A DNA stretch of 64,000 bases from Corynebacterium caspium DSM 44850 (GTDB lineage: Bacteria; Actinomycetota; Actinomycetes; Mycobacteriales; Mycobacteriaceae), in NCBI RefSeq assembly GCF_030440555.1, contig NZ_CP047118.1, positions 682,001 to 746,000 on the forward strand, written 5' to 3'. Positions 27,096-36,388 of this stretch are shown one piece after another (positions within the stretch are counted from its first letter, which is position 1; each line of letters begins with the position of its first letter). The notes below the pieces were generated by a model. That model saw only the letters and a program-made list of their open reading frames with translations. It did no database searches and was not told where the DNA came from. The position numbers were made by a program, and so were the translations under genes.

Positions 27096-28701
27096 AACTA
27101 CTTCCAATTTTCGCCCAATTAGTCTAGCGCAAGTTTCCACAGTTGCTTTACACGGGGTGCAAGCAACGGTAGTAAAGGTGGAAGCAAATATTGGGCCGGG
27201 ATTACCCGGAATTCATATGGTGGGTTTAGTAGATGCGGCGGTGCGAGAATCTCGGGAACGTATTCGAACAGCTGCGCTTAATAATCAGGTGCCATGGCCA
27301 AAGACCAAAATAGTTATTAGCCTTTCACCTGGAGGATTACCCAAATCGGGAGCACATTTTGATTTAGCCATCATCATGGCCATTCAAGCAGCACTATTGA
27401 AAAACTCCGAAGTCCAAGCCAGATTAGCTGAGACGATGATCATCGGAGAAATTTGTTTAGATGGCCGGATTCGCCCGGTACCAGGAGTTTTAGCAGCTTT
27501 GGCGGCAGCTAAGGAAACTGGAATAAAAACTGTCCTAATTCCGGCAGAAAATGCGCGCGAAGCCTCACTGGTATCTGATGGGGAAGTATTTGCCGTATCC
27601 CACCTAAGAGAAGCTTATGACTGGTTAAGTATTGCTGCGCCACTTTTAAGAGTAGAAGAGGTAGCTGCTTTAGCTGCTAGTGAGCTAGCAGATTCTGCGC
27701 ACCAAGAGCGTTCCCAAGGCTCATATATACGGCCAGATTCTTTAGCCGAGCTGGATTTTTGTGATATAGCTGGCCAAGAAGAAGCCCGTTGGGCAGCTGA
27801 AGTCGCTGCTGCAGGTGGCCACCATTTCATGATGATTGGTCCACCTGGGTCTGGAAAATCTATGATTGCTGCCCGTTTGCCAAGCATTTTGCCACCGCTT
27901 ACTCCGGCTCAAGTTATTGCCACCACTACGGTGCATTCGCTGGGAAGCAGTATTTATGAACCAGTAACTATTGCTCCTTTTATTGCCCCGCATCATTCAA
28001 TTACTCGAGCGGGACTAATTGGAGGTGGTGGTAATCCCCGGCCAGGAGCGATAAGTCTGGCCCACCACGGGGTGTTATTTTTAGACGAAGTTTCAGAAAT
28101 CCCCGCCCGAATATTGGACTGTTTGCGTACCCCTCTTGAAATGGGGCAAGTGCGCTTACAACGCGCACAGCGAGAAATAGTATTTCCGGCTGCTTTCCAG
28201 TTAGTAATAGCGGCTAATCCGTGCCGCTGCGCCGCAGAACAACCCCAAGATTGTCGGTGCTTATCCGCCCAAAGACAAAGCTATTTAGCAAATTTATCTG
28301 GTCCTTTAAGAGACCGCATAGATATTGTGGTGCGCACTCAAGGCAAAGGTGCCACTATAAAAACTGCCGGGGCGGAAAGTTCCGCAATAATTGCAGAGCG
28401 CGTCTTGTGTGCAAGAGAAAGAGCCCAGCATAGATGGGCCAAAGCTGGAATTGAAGCTGTGGTAAATGCGCAGGTTAGTACCGTGCAGATCCGTCGTAAT
28501 TTTAGTGCCGAAGAAAGTGCCATGGCGCTATTAGAAGCCTATTTAGCCCAGGGATTATTAACTCAACGTGGGGTAGATAGAAGCTTAAAACTAGCTTGGA
28601 CTATCGCTGATTTGGCTGGCGCTAGCCACCCGTCTTTAGAGCATGTAGGAGCAACGCTAGAGCTAAGAGAACCAATAGGGGAAGTAATGAGGGTGGGATA
28701 A
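27082..28701 (+). CDS. comM: ComM/YifB family AAA+ ATPase
   Basis: A 539-residue ComM-family protein (historically annotated as Mg-chelatase subunit ChlI). ComM of competent Gram-negative bacteria is a hexameric helicase that aids branch migration during transformation. The N-terminal Lon-like domain starts around GLPGIHMVGLVDAAVRESRER (residues 39-59). Walker A GPPGSGKS is near 252-259 and Walker B LFLDEVSE near 332-339, followed by a cysteine cluster (CRCAAEQPQDCRC, near 379-391). It overlaps yraN and lies four bases upstream of dprA, so cotranscription is very likely. Confidence 0.93.
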   Translation: MAPVKTTSNFRPISLAQVSTVALHGVQATVVKVEANIGPGLPGIHMVGLVDAAVRESRERIRTAALNNQVPWPKTKIVISLSPGGLPKSGAHFDLAIIMAIQAALLKNSEVQARLAETMIIGEICLDGRIRPVPGVLAALAAAKETGIKTVLIPAENAREASLVSDGEVFAVSHLREAYDWLSIAAPLLRVEEVAALAASELADSAHQERSQGSYIRPDSLAELDFCDIAGQEEARWAAEVAAAGGHHFMMIGPPGSGKSMIAARLPSILPPLTPAQVIATTTVHSLGSSIYEPVTIAPFIAPHHSITRAGLIGGGGNPRPGAISLAHHGVLFLDEVSEIPARILDCLRTPLEMGQVRLQRAQREIVFPAAFQLVIAANPCRCAAEQPQDCRCLSAQRQSYLANLSGPLRDRIDIVVRTQGKGATIKTAGAESSAIIAERVLCARERAQHRWAKAGIEAVVNAQVSTVQIRRNFSAEESAMALLEAYLAQGLLTQRGVDRSLKLAWTIADLAGASHPSLEHVGATLELREPIGEVMRVG

Positions 28702-28704
28702 ATT

Positions 28705-29880
28705 ATGACTACAACAAATACCGAATTGCGAGCTTGGGCTTATCTTTCGCGAGTGATAGAAGGGCCTTCACGCACTCTAAATCAGCTTTTAGATGCAGAA
28801 AATACCGCCGTAGAAATAGCGCATGGCATTTTTAATCGACGGGAGTGGGTAGGAGATCTGCTGCGTGAAACCGCTAGTCGATATCACTGTGATAATTCTC
28901 AAGAAGATCTTTCAAAAGCGGCTGCTCAAGATATTCGGCTAATTTATCCCGGACACTCGGAGTGGCCCACCAGTTTATTTGATAGAGCTTTTGGCTTTGC
29001 CGCCACTGGTTTAAGCCCACATCTGCGTACCTACCAAGCAGATGCTGTTGCACCCCATGTTTTGTGGTTAAAAGGCAATGGAAATCTCCCAGCACTAACT
29101 GCCCAAGCAGTAGCCATCGTGGGATCAAGGGCTGTTACCAGATATGGCCAAACTGTTACTAAAGCAATAGCAACCGGATTAGCACAACACCAGTGGACCA
29201 TTATTTCTGGTGGGGCAGTAGGAGTAGATTCTGTAGCCCATCGCACAGTTTTGGCAATGCAAAAACCTACTATTGCAATAGCAGCTTGTGGTCTTGATTT
29301 TGACTATCCGGCCAGCAATAGAAAACTTTTTAATGAAATAGTTAAAGACGGCTTGCAAATTTCGGAATATCCACCTGGCAGGCACCCGCAAAGACATCGC
29401 TTCCTGACTAGAAATCGGCTAGTAGCAGCCCTTAGCCAAGGAGTAGTAGCAACACAAGCTGCGTGGCGCTCTGGGGCTTTAAATACCTTGAGCTGGGCTG
29501 AAGGCTTAGGACGAATGGCCATGGCCGTTCCGGGGCCAATTACTGAATCTGCCAGTTTGGGTTGTCATGCGCGGATCCGCAATGGCTCTGCACAGCTAGT
29601 AAGTAGCGCCGATGAGATTAGAGGTTTATTAACAGCTATCGGAACTTTAGATATTGAGGAGCAATTCGAATTGCAGTTTTCTCCGACCCCAATCCAAGGG
29701 TTAAGTCATAATGAATTAAGAGTTTATGATGCCGTCAGCCCCGATAGAGCCGCTGATACTCAAACTATTGCTCAAGAATCTGGGCTAACTTTAACCCTTA
29801 CTATCCACCTGTTAGTGGAGCTACAACAGAAAAATCTCATCACTTTAGAACGCGGTAAATGGCGCAAACTAGATACCTAA
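28705..29880 (+). CDS. dprA: DNA processing protein DprA
   Basis: DprA (Smf) protects incoming single-stranded DNA and loads RecA during transformation; it is also widespread in species not known to be competent. The Rossmann-like core runs from about 135 to 330 and includes AIVGSRAVTRYG, ISGGAVGVDSVAHR, PPGRHPQRHRFLTRNR and GSALxT-like SGALNTLSWA. The C-terminal 60 residues form a winged-helix-like domain (SHNELRVYDAV...). It follows comM directly. With comM it forms the only competence-linked pair in the window, and no uptake pilus genes are seen here. Confidence 0.94.
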   Translation: MTTTNTELRAWAYLSRVIEGPSRTLNQLLDAENTAVEIAHGIFNRREWVGDLLRETASRYHCDNSQEDLSKAAAQDIRLIYPGHSEWPTSLFDRAFGFAATGLSPHLRTYQADAVAPHVLWLKGNGNLPALTAQAVAIVGSRAVTRYGQTVTKAIATGLAQHQWTIISGGAVGVDSVAHRTVLAMQKPTIAIAACGLDFDYPASNRKLFNEIVKDGLQISEYPPGRHPQRHRFLTRNRLVAALSQGVVATQAAWRSGALNTLSWAEGLGRMAMAVPGPITESASLGCHARIRNGSAQLVSSADEIRGLLTAIGTLDIEEQFELQFSPTPIQGLSHNELRVYDAVSPDRAADTQTIAQESGLTLTLTIHLLVELQQKNLITLERGKWRKLDT

Positions 29881-29926
29881 AAAATTACTTTAGTGCCCAA
29901 TAGTCCTGCAGTAACGGCAAACTCGC

Positions 29927-29940
29927 TAAGCTAACTACCC
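29927..29940 (+). promoter_or_regulatory. leaderless -10 promoter of xerC
   Basis: TAAGCT at 29927-29932 is followed by 8 bases and the ATG at 29941. No Shine-Dalgarno is present. Confidence 0.48.
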
Positions 29941-30852
29941 ATGGGTTCCGCGTCACCAAATCAGCTGCTAGCCGCTATCGATGATTTCTCTGAGCATCAA
30001 CGGCTGGTAGTTGGCAGATCAGAAAAAACTATTACTTCATACCGTAGTGATCTAAAAAACCTAGCCACCCTAATTACTAGTTATAAAGACTTCACCTTGA
30101 GCAATCTTAGAAATTGGTTAGCTCAAGGTGCCCAAAGCGGGCTATCCAAATCCACTCTTGCCCGTAGAGCCGCAGCTATCCGCGCTTTTTCCAGTTGGTC
30201 ATTAAGGCAAGGATATTTAGAAACAGACGTAGCTGCGCGAATTTTAAATCCGGCAGTACACCGCCGCTTACCGCAAGTGCTAGGAACTACCCAAGCTGCC
30301 CGGCTAGTTGACAGCGCGCTCCCATCGCAAACAGCCCAGCCAGCCAGTCCTGCCCAATTAAGAAATCATGCCATTTTAGAAATTCTTTATGCCACAGGTA
30401 TTCGCGTATCTGAGCTCTGTGGGATAGACATAGGCGATATAAATTGGGAAAATAACACGCTTCGAGTAACCGGTAAAGGAAATAAACAGCGCATCGTCCC
30501 CTTTGGAACCCCAGCAGCTAAGGCCCTGCAGAATTGGTTGGCCACAGGCCGTTCGCAGCTTCAAATTCCAGCTTCTCCAAAGGCTGTTTTCCTAGGAGAT
30601 CGCGGGGGGAGAATCAACGATAGGCAAGTGCGTCGCATAGTGATGCGCGCCGGGTTAGAAAATGGAATTACAGATCTCAGCCCGCACGGACTAAGACATA
30701 GCGCGGCTACTCATATGTTAGAAGGCGGGGCAGATCTGCGGGTTGTCCAAGAATTATTAGGACATAGCAGTTTAAATACCACGCAAATATATACCCATGT
30801 TTCCGGCCAACGATTAAAAAAGATCTTTGACCAAGCACATCCACGGGCCTAA
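29941..30852 (+). CDS. xerC: tyrosine recombinase XerC
   Basis: XerC resolves chromosome dimers at dif together with XerD. The N-terminal SAM-like DNA-binding domain covers about 1-105. All catalytic residues of the family are in place: Arg155 (ATGIRVSEL), Lys179 (GKGNKQR), His249 and Arg252 (HGLRHSAATHML), His275 (LGHSSLNTTQIYTH) and the nucleophile Tyr284. At 303 residues its length is standard. Position beside dprA and upstream of rpsB matches mycobacteria, so this is the housekeeping recombinase rather than an integrase. It converges on the M23 peptidase gene with a 22-base gap. Confidence 0.93.
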   Translation: MGSASPNQLLAAIDDFSEHQRLVVGRSEKTITSYRSDLKNLATLITSYKDFTLSNLRNWLAQGAQSGLSKSTLARRAAAIRAFSSWSLRQGYLETDVAARILNPAVHRRLPQVLGTTQAARLVDSALPSQTAQPASPAQLRNHAILEILYATGIRVSELCGIDIGDINWENNTLRVTGKGNKQRIVPFGTPAAKALQNWLATGRSQLQIPASPKAVFLGDRGGRINDRQVRRIVMRAGLENGITDLSPHGLRHSAATHMLEGGADLRVVQELLGHSSLNTTQIYTHVSGQRLKKIFDQAHPRA

Positions 30853-30874
30853 GCATTAATGCCGGGGTGCATAT

Positions 30875-31372
30875 TTAGGACCGCACTGGTTTTAACCTAA
30901 TGACCGGGGTAGCTAGGAGGGAGAGCGGATTTATATAACCATTGTTATCGCTATCTAGACGAGCTCCCCAGTGCAAGCCTGGATGGGTGATATTTTGGGA
31001 ACCTAAAACTCCAATAAATTGTCCTTCAACTACTTCAGTACCCGCGCTAAGTTCGCTATATACCGGCTGATAGGTAGTTCGAAAGCCATCTGCATGGGTA
31101 ATTGAGATAACTGGAGTACCTGCTATTACGCCACTAAAAGCCACGATTCCCGAACTAGCTGCCCTAATAGGATCCCCGGACTGGGCAGCTAGATCGACGC
31201 CGCGATGTCCTGCTTGCCACCGTTTTTCTGGAGGATCATAGGCTCTTAATACTTGGCTGCTATGAGGTTTGCCTGTTATCGGATTCACATAAGCTATGGC
31301 CGAGCCCTGAAATCCACTAAAAAATATGAGAAAAATGAATAAGGGAAGCACTAGTTTAAAAGAGGTTCGCAT
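30875..31372 (-). CDS. secreted M23 family peptidase
   Basis: A 165-residue secreted zinc metallopeptidase of the lysostaphin-like M23 (LytM) family, expected to cleave or bind peptidoglycan cross-bridges. Residues 1-28 form a signal peptide (MRTSFK, hydrophobic core, then SAIA before YVNP). The zinc motifs are HRGVDL (His-x3-Asp) and GLHWG, the latter supplying the Trp-flanked His; with the His in THPGLHW the set looks complete. The frame opens 12 codons further upstream, but starting at 31372 puts the signal peptide at the N-terminus. It faces xerC tail to tail. Confidence 0.85.
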   Translation of the reverse strand: MRTSFKLVLPLFIFLIFFSGFQGSAIAYVNPITGKPHSSQVLRAYDPPEKRWQAGHRGVDLAAQSGDPIRAASSGIVAFSGVIAGTPVISITHADGFRTTYQPVYSELSAGTEVVEGQFIGVLGSQNITHPGLHWGARLDSDNNGYINPLSLLATPVIRLKPVRS

Positions 31373-31782
31373 CTTTATAACTGTGTTGCTAAAGGCCAGT
31401 ATTAGCAAGAACTTGAGTGCATGACTGTTGATATAGGGGCAGGTGTTACCAAAGGGGTATTGCCTTAGCCCATTATGTGGATAACTGCTGGCCAGGTTTT
31501 GTTTTAAGGCTCATAAAGGGTATTCTTTTCTACCAGCAGTGTGTCTAGCTGTCTTTTGAGATGGTTAGATTCGCTGACTACGCGCGAACTAAGCACACTT
31601 TTTCAACCCGTCAAGCCTTCGGGCTGGCAAGTTAAGAAGGTGCTGTGACCAGCGTGGTCCCGGTGAAATACTTCGCAGGGTGCATGGTCGCAAACGCTAT
31701 TTCGCTAGGGCGTGGGACAAAAACATAAAACCTACGCAACTTAATAACCACTAAACCTAGTTACTCAGGAAGGGAGCATCCC
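31373..31782. other. 410-base region upstream of rpsB
   Basis: No convincing gene is seen. The region holds one perfect DnaA box (TGTGGATAA, 31476-31484), a small AGCC-TTCG-GGCT hairpin near 31615, and just before rpsB the Shine-Dalgarno GGAAGGGAG. It must contain the rpsB promoter and a leader, and probably the divergent promoter of the M23 peptidase. I could not pick a -10/-35 pair with confidence. Confidence 0.5.
31476..31484 (-). promoter_or_regulatory. perfect DnaA box upstream of rpsB
   Basis: TGTGGATAA, the reverse complement of TTATCCACA, lies in the intergenic region between the M23 peptidase gene and rpsB. Confidence 0.4.
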
Positions 31783-32613
31783 ATGGCAGTTGTAACCATG
31801 CGCGAGCTTCTCGATGCCGGCGTCCACTTCGGACACCAAACCCGCCGTTGGAATCCGAAAATGCGTCGTTTCATTTTCACTGATCGCAACGGCATCTACA
31901 TCATTGACTTGCAGCAGACTCTGACCTTCATTGACGAAGCCTATGAGTTCCTCAAGGAAACCGTTGCACACGGCGGCACTGTTTTGTTCGTCGGTACCAA
32001 AAAGCAAGCTCAGGAAGCTGTAAAGGCTGAAGCTGAGCGCGTTGGAATGCCATACGTGAACCATCGCTGGCTTGGCGGTATGCTGACAAACTTCCAGACT
32101 GTTTCCAAGCGTCTGCACCGCATGAAGGAATTGCAGGCCATGGATGCAGCCGAAGATGGCTACGCAGGTCGTACCAAGAAAGAAATCCTCATGCTTACTC
32201 GCGAGCGCGAGAAGCTAGAGCGTGTTCTTGGCGGTATTGCCAACATGAACCGTGCTCCTTCTGCTCTATGGATTGTTGACACCAACAAGGAACATATTGC
32301 AGTCAAGGAAGCCCATAAGCTTAAGATTCCTGTTGTTGCAATTCTGGACACCAACTGTGATCCCGATGACGTAAACTTCCCGATCCCCGGCAATGACGAC
32401 GCTATCCGCGCTGTCAACCTGCTAACTCACATCGTGGGCGAAGCTATTATCGCTGGTAAGCAGGCTCGCGAAGAACGTCAGCTCGCAGCTTCTAAGGAAG
32501 CAGCTGGAGAATCCAAGGATAAGGCTGCTGCCGAAGCTGAACAGGCTCCCGAAGCTGAAAAAGCCGCAGAAGCTGTAGAAGCTGTAGAAGCCCCAGCCGA
32601 AGAAGCAAAGTAA
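31783..32613 (+). CDS. rpsB: 30S ribosomal protein S2
   Basis: Ribosomal protein S2, starting [27 protein letters not shown], the canonical S2 N-terminus, after the Shine-Dalgarno GGAAGGGAG. Core motifs IYIIDLQQT and GGMLTNFQT are present. The last 45 residues are Ala/Glu-rich, a common actinobacterial extension, giving 276 residues. A terminator follows before tsf, although the pair is conserved as a unit; partial readthrough would allow coexpression. Confidence 0.98.
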   Translation: MAVVTMRELLDAGVHFGHQTRRWNPKMRRFIFTDRNGIYIIDLQQTLTFIDEAYEFLKETVAHGGTVLFVGTKKQAQEAVKAEAERVGMPYVNHRWLGGMLTNFQTVSKRLHRMKELQAMDAAEDGYAGRTKKEILMLTREREKLERVLGGIANMNRAPSALWIVDTNKEHIAVKEAHKLKIPVVAILDTNCDPDDVNFPIPGNDDAIRAVNLLTHIVGEAIIAGKQAREERQLAASKEAAGESKDKAAAEAEQAPEAEKAAEAVEAVEAPAEEAK

Positions 32614-32651
32614 TTTCGCTTTCATGCTGAAGATAGTGTGATAAAAACACC

Positions 32652-32703
32652 TAGCCCCTAGCGGAGGCCGCTACTATGCGGGCTTATGCTGGGGGCTATT
32701 TTG
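32652..32703 (+). terminator. terminator between rpsB and tsf
   Basis: TAGCCCCTAGC (32652-32662) pairs with GCTGGGGGCTA (32688-32698) with one G-T pair, followed by TTTTG. It probably reduces tsf relative to rpsB transcription. Confidence 0.75.
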
Positions 32704-32773
32704 TCCACTACCATTTTTCTTAGTTAAGAACTGTTTATTTAACCCCCACGATTCAAGGAGGATCGCCCCTCTT

Positions 32774-33592
32774 ATGGCGAACTACACTGCTGCAGATGTC
32801 AAGAAGCTTCGCGAACTAACCGGCGCAGGCATGCTCGATTGCAAAAAAGCCCTAGAAGAAACCAATGGTGACTTCGAAAAGGCCGTTGAATTGCTGCGTA
32901 TCAAGGGTGCCAAGGATGTAGGCAAGCGTGCAGAACGCGATGCAGCCGAAGGCCTCATTGCAGTTTCTGGCAACACCATGATCGAAGTTAACTCCGAGAC
33001 TGACTTCGTTGCGAAGACTCAGGAATTTATTGATGTAGCTGCCAAGATTGCAGATGCAGCTGCTGCTATTAAGGCTAATTCCACCGAAGAGCTCAACGCA
33101 GCTCCCATCGAGGGCGCTACCGCTCACGAGTACCTAGAGACCCTATCTGTAAAGATTGGCGAAAAACTGCAGCTACGTCGGGCAGTTACCGTAGAAGGCG
33201 AAAACCTAGCTACGTATCTACATCAGCGTTCTGCTGACCTACCCCCAGCCGTTGGCGTATTAGTGGCTTATTCAGGCTCCGATGCAGCCGCAGCACATGC
33301 TGTCGCTATGCAGGTTGCCGCCATGAAAGCTCAGTACCTAACTCGTGAAGATGTTCCCGCAGAAGTAGTGGAGAAAGAACGTTCCATCGCTGAGCAGATC
33401 ACTCGCGAAGAAGGCAAGCCAGAGCAGGCCATCCCGAAGATTGTTGAAGGCCGTCTAAATGGCTTCTTTAAAGATGTTGTACTGCTAGAGCAGGCTGCTG
33501 TTTCTGATAATAAGAAGACCGTTAAGCAGCTTGCTACCGAAGCTGGCATCACCGTAACTGGTTTCGCCCGTTACGAAGTTGGCCAGGCCTAA
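32774..33592 (+). CDS. tsf: elongation factor Ts
   Basis: EF-Ts, the nucleotide exchange factor of EF-Tu, 272 residues. The N-terminal UBA-like domain starts with [21 protein letters not shown] (about 9-29). The exchange motif [10 protein letters not shown] lies near 73-82, both canonical. The Shine-Dalgarno AAGGAGG lies before the ATG. It follows rpsB across a terminator-like hairpin, and a strong terminator follows. Confidence 0.98.
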   Translation: MANYTAADVKKLRELTGAGMLDCKKALEETNGDFEKAVELLRIKGAKDVGKRAERDAAEGLIAVSGNTMIEVNSETDFVAKTQEFIDVAAKIADAAAAIKANSTEELNAAPIEGATAHEYLETLSVKIGEKLQLRRAVTVEGENLATYLHQRSADLPPAVGVLVAYSGSDAAAAHAVAMQVAAMKAQYLTREDVPAEVVEKERSIAEQITREEGKPEQAIPKIVEGRLNGFFKDVVLLEQAAVSDNKKTVKQLATEAGITVTGFARYEVGQA

Positions 33593-33611
33593 TAGCACCG
33601 GTTTAACTAGC

Positions 33612-33671
33612 AGCTGAGGCTCTCAGCTCTATATTTAGCACCCCAGAGTTTATCTTGGGGTGCTACTTTTA
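33612..33671 (+). terminator. terminator after tsf
   Basis: TAGCACCCCA (33636-33645) pairs perfectly with TGGGGTGCTA (33656-33665), followed by CTTTTATT. A second hairpin AGCTGAG/CTCAGCT lies just before it. Confidence 0.88.
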
Positions 33672-33714
33672 TTATTCCCAACAAATGAATACCCCATATA
33701 AAGAGGGAGTAGTG

Positions 33715-33822
33715 ATGTTGAATACCTTTTGCAGCGCGCCAATAGTATACGATAGTCCCCAATATGCCTTGGAAGAATGCCGCCAACTTTGGCAGTTGTC
33801 CGGGGATAATCTAAGCAGCTAG
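33715..33822 (+). CDS. small ORF upstream of pyrH, possible leader peptide
   Basis: A 35-codon ORF (MLNTFCSAPIVYDS..., ending in DNLSS) lies between the tsf terminator and pyrH. It has a strong Shine-Dalgarno (GAGGGAG, 33703-33709) 5 bases before the ATG; a GTG one codon earlier is an alternative. It ends 23 bases before the pyrH GTG, in another frame. It resembles no protein I know. It could be a leader peptide controlling the UMP kinase gene, a small protein, or chance; the SD and placement argue for translation. Inference. Confidence 0.4.
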   Translation: MLNTFCSAPIVYDSPQYALEECRQLWQLSGDNLSS

Positions 33823-33845
33823 GCCAACTATAAGGAGCCAAAACG

Positions 33846-34571
33846 GTGTCTACTCCTACGCCCAAAAATGGATATAAGCGAGTAATGCTGAAGTTGGGTG
33901 GTGAGATGTTTGGTGGGGGACAAGTAGGAATTGATCCTGATGTAGTAGAAAATGTGGCGCGCCAAATTGCTGAAGTTGCTAATAACGGCGTGGAGGTGGC
34001 CGTCGTAATTGGTGGTGGTAACTTCTTCCGCGGAGCACAGTTACAGCAGCGAGGTATGGATCGCGCGCGTTCTGACTATATGGGCATGCTTGGCACAGTC
34101 ATGAATTGTTTGGCACTACAAGATTTCCTTTTGCAAACTGGTGTCGAGTGTCGGGTACAAACTGCCATCAATATGGCTCAAATCGCAGAACCTTATCTCC
34201 CGCTAAGGGCTGAACGACATCTAGAAAAAGGCCGCGTCGTAATATTTGGTGCCGGCATGGGGATGCCTTATTTCTCTACCGATACCACTGCCGCACAACG
34301 CGCCCTAGAAATCGGGGCAGAGGTAATGCTGATGGCTAAAGGTGTGGATGGGATTTATGATTCTGACCCACGAGAAAATCCAGATGCCAAACTTTTCCGA
34401 CGCATTACCCCCCAAGAAGTAATCGAACGCCAGCTAAAAGTAGCCGATACCACCGCTTTTAGCCTGTGCATGGATAACGATATGCCGATTTTAGTATTCA
34501 ACTTACTAACAGAGGGCAATATCGCACGAGCTTGTGCTGGGGAAGAAATCGGTACCCTCGTAAAGTCCTAA
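33846..34571 (+). CDS. pyrH: UMP kinase
   Basis: PyrH phosphorylates UMP to UDP in pyrimidine synthesis and is an amino-acid-kinase-fold hexamer. Motifs visible are KLGGEMFGG (about 17-25), the glycine loop [11 protein letters not shown] (about 57-67) and [17 protein letters not shown] (about 165-181). The start is a GTG at 33846 with AAGGAG upstream at 33832-33837. At 241 residues it has normal length. It is followed by frr, the usual order. Confidence 0.97.
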   Translation: MSTPTPKNGYKRVMLKLGGEMFGGGQVGIDPDVVENVARQIAEVANNGVEVAVVIGGGNFFRGAQLQQRGMDRARSDYMGMLGTVMNCLALQDFLLQTGVECRVQTAINMAQIAEPYLPLRAERHLEKGRVVIFGAGMGMPYFSTDTTAAQRALEIGAEVMLMAKGVDGIYDSDPRENPDAKLFRRITPQEVIERQLKVADTTAFSLCMDNDMPILVFNLLTEGNIARACAGEEIGTLVKS

Positions 34572-34698
34572 GGGTGAATTAATCTAGGTAGTCCTGATAG
34601 ATTAGGACTGTTGCCTACAACTAGCTTCAGATTCTGGGGCTAGCGCTTAAAATAAAATCAGCTGCCCTGAAAACCCGTTAGCTTTAAGGATTATCACC

Positions 34699-35259
34699 AT
34701 GGATATTGATGACGTCTTGCTAGATGCTGAAGAGCGAATGGCTAATTCCGTTGAACACACTCGGGAGGAGCTCACCACTATTCGTACTGGGCGCGCCAAT
34801 CCGAATATGTTTAATAACATAATGGCTGAGTACTACGGGGTTTATACTCCGATTACTCAGATGGCTTCCATCTCTGCACCGGAACCGCGGATGCTAATAG
34901 TTAAACCCTATGAGCCTTCAGTAATGGAAGACATAGAAAAAGCTATTCGCAATTCAGATCTTGGGGTTAACCCTACTAATGATGGCATGGTATTGCGGGT
35001 AACTATTCCGCAGCTTACCGAGGAACGTCGCCGTGATATGGTGCGGTTGGCTAAGGCCAAGGGAGAAGAAGGCCGGGTAGCGGTGCGTAATGTGCGTCGT
35101 TCAGGCATGGAAACCTTTAAGAAGATGCAAAAAGATGGTGATGCTGGCGAAGATGAAATTCGTGCTGCAGAACAGAATCTGGATAAATTAACCCAGAAAT
35201 ATGTGGCAGAAATTGATGCCATCTTGGCCAATAAGGAAGCTGAATTGATGGAGGTTTAA
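34699..35259 (+). CDS. frr: ribosome recycling factor
   Basis: RRF splits post-termination ribosomes together with EF-G. It is 186 residues with the usual tRNA-like three-helix-bundle sequence: the block LTTIRTGRANPNMFNNI near 25-41 and RRDMVRLAKAKGEEGRVAVRNVRR near 112-135. The ATG at 34699 follows a weak Shine-Dalgarno (AAGGA). It sits 127 bases after pyrH; an AGTCCT/AGGACT hairpin lies in that gap but lacks a T-run. Confidence 0.97.
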   Translation: MDIDDVLLDAEERMANSVEHTREELTTIRTGRANPNMFNNIMAEYYGVYTPITQMASISAPEPRMLIVKPYEPSVMEDIEKAIRNSDLGVNPTNDGMVLRVTIPQLTEERRRDMVRLAKAKGEEGRVAVRNVRRSGMETFKKMQKDGDAGEDEIRAAEQNLDKLTQKYVAEIDAILANKEAELMEV

Positions 35260-35290
35260 ACCTTCACTTAATTGTAGTTACCGTATGCAC

Positions 35291-35352
35291 AACCCTGCCT
35301 CCCAAGAAATAGAGCTGCTAACTAGCACTCCTTGTGGGGGCGGTTGTTGTTT
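35291..35352 (+). terminator. terminator-like hairpin after frr
   Basis: AACC...GCCTCCCAAG (35291-35306) can pair with CTTGTGGGGGCGGTT (35331-35345) with small bulges, followed by a mixed GTTGTTT tail. Confidence 0.6.
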
Positions 35353-35406
35353 AATACCTGGGCTAATCTCTTGATTAACTCGAAGTACAGAAAGTAGAGC
35401 ACGTTG

Positions 35407-36276
35407 GTGGGCATTAAGCAGGTCAATACTACAGCTCCTCAACGGCGCTCGGCAGGACGAAATTTAAAGGCTGCGATCCCGGTAGGTTTCGCAATGGGTG
35501 CGGTGGTTTTGGTTGCGCTTCTAGCTGGACCTTGGGGTTGGTATCCACTAGTAGCAGCATTAGTAGCCCTAGCCACCTGGGAAGTTGTTTTTCAACTGCA
35601 AGCAGCAGGGTATTTAGTAGCCCGCTGGTGGCTACTTATCGCCGGCCAGTGCATGGTTTGGATAACAATTCCTCTGGGAGCTAATGGCGCGGGAGCCGTA
35701 TTTGCCGGAGCTTCGCTTATAACTATGCTGGTGCACCTGTTTATGCAACCCAAGGCCACTGCTGAACAGCGCTTTTTAAGAGATACTGCCGTATCTATTT
35801 TTATTTTAAGCTGGATACCACTGCTTGGTAGTTTTGCTGCTCAAATTTCATTGATTCAAACTGATACCGTTGCTGCACGCTATTTCATCATGGCTTTTAT
35901 TCTTTGCGTAGTAGCTTCAGATACCGGTGGTTATATTGCGGGGGTACTTTTTGGCAAACATCCGATGGCCCCGGCAATTAGTCCGAAAAAATCCTGGGAA
36001 GGTTTTGCTGGTTCAGTAAGCGCTGCGATGCTGGTAGGGGCTATTTTTAGTAGTTTAGTTTTAGAATTACCTTGGTGGGCTGGCTGTATTTTGGGGGTAG
36101 TTCTGGCAATTTGTGCCACTTTGGGGGATTTAGTGGAGTCTCAGTTTAAGCGCGATCTAGGCATAAAAGATATGTCGAATATGCTGCCTGGCCACGGCGG
36201 ATTAATGGATAGACTCGATGGGATGTTGCCAGCTGCCATGATTACTTGGGTGGTTTTGACCTTTGCGTTGATGTGA
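35407..36276 (+). CDS. cdsA: phosphatidate cytidylyltransferase
   Basis: CdsA makes CDP-diacylglycerol from phosphatidate and CTP, the branch point for phosphatidylinositol, cardiolipin and phosphatidylethanolamine. About seven to eight membrane segments are readable. The C-terminal signature SQFKRDLGIKDMSNMLPGHGG followed by MDRLDG matches the CDP-alcohol cytidylyltransferase consensus. The start is either TTG 35404 or GTG 35407; the GTG is used here. The gene lies between frr and rlmN, as in mycobacteria. Confidence 0.92.
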   Translation: MGIKQVNTTAPQRRSAGRNLKAAIPVGFAMGAVVLVALLAGPWGWYPLVAALVALATWEVVFQLQAAGYLVARWWLLIAGQCMVWITIPLGANGAGAVFAGASLITMLVHLFMQPKATAEQRFLRDTAVSIFILSWIPLLGSFAAQISLIQTDTVAARYFIMAFILCVVASDTGGYIAGVLFGKHPMAPAISPKKSWEGFAGSVSAAMLVGAIFSSLVLELPWWAGCILGVVLAICATLGDLVESQFKRDLGIKDMSNMLPGHGGLMDRLDGMLPAAMITWVVLTFALM

Positions 36277-36388
36277 GCGCAGAGAGGCCATTTGCACCTG
36301 ATATTGCCGAGGCAACCCCGAAATATACCTAAGTATGCCTTTGGTAATTCTTAGAAACTGCAGCGAACATGGCATTATTAGCAAGATC

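Noticed and set aside
29941..30852. Tyrosine recombinase as an integrase of a mobile element
   Set aside because: Sequence, length and neighbours (dprA, rpsB) match chromosomal XerC; no att-like repeats or phage genes nearby.
30853..30874. GCATTAATGC palindrome between xerC and the M23 gene as a dif-like site
   Set aside because: Only 10 bp, with no 11-6-11 dif architecture.
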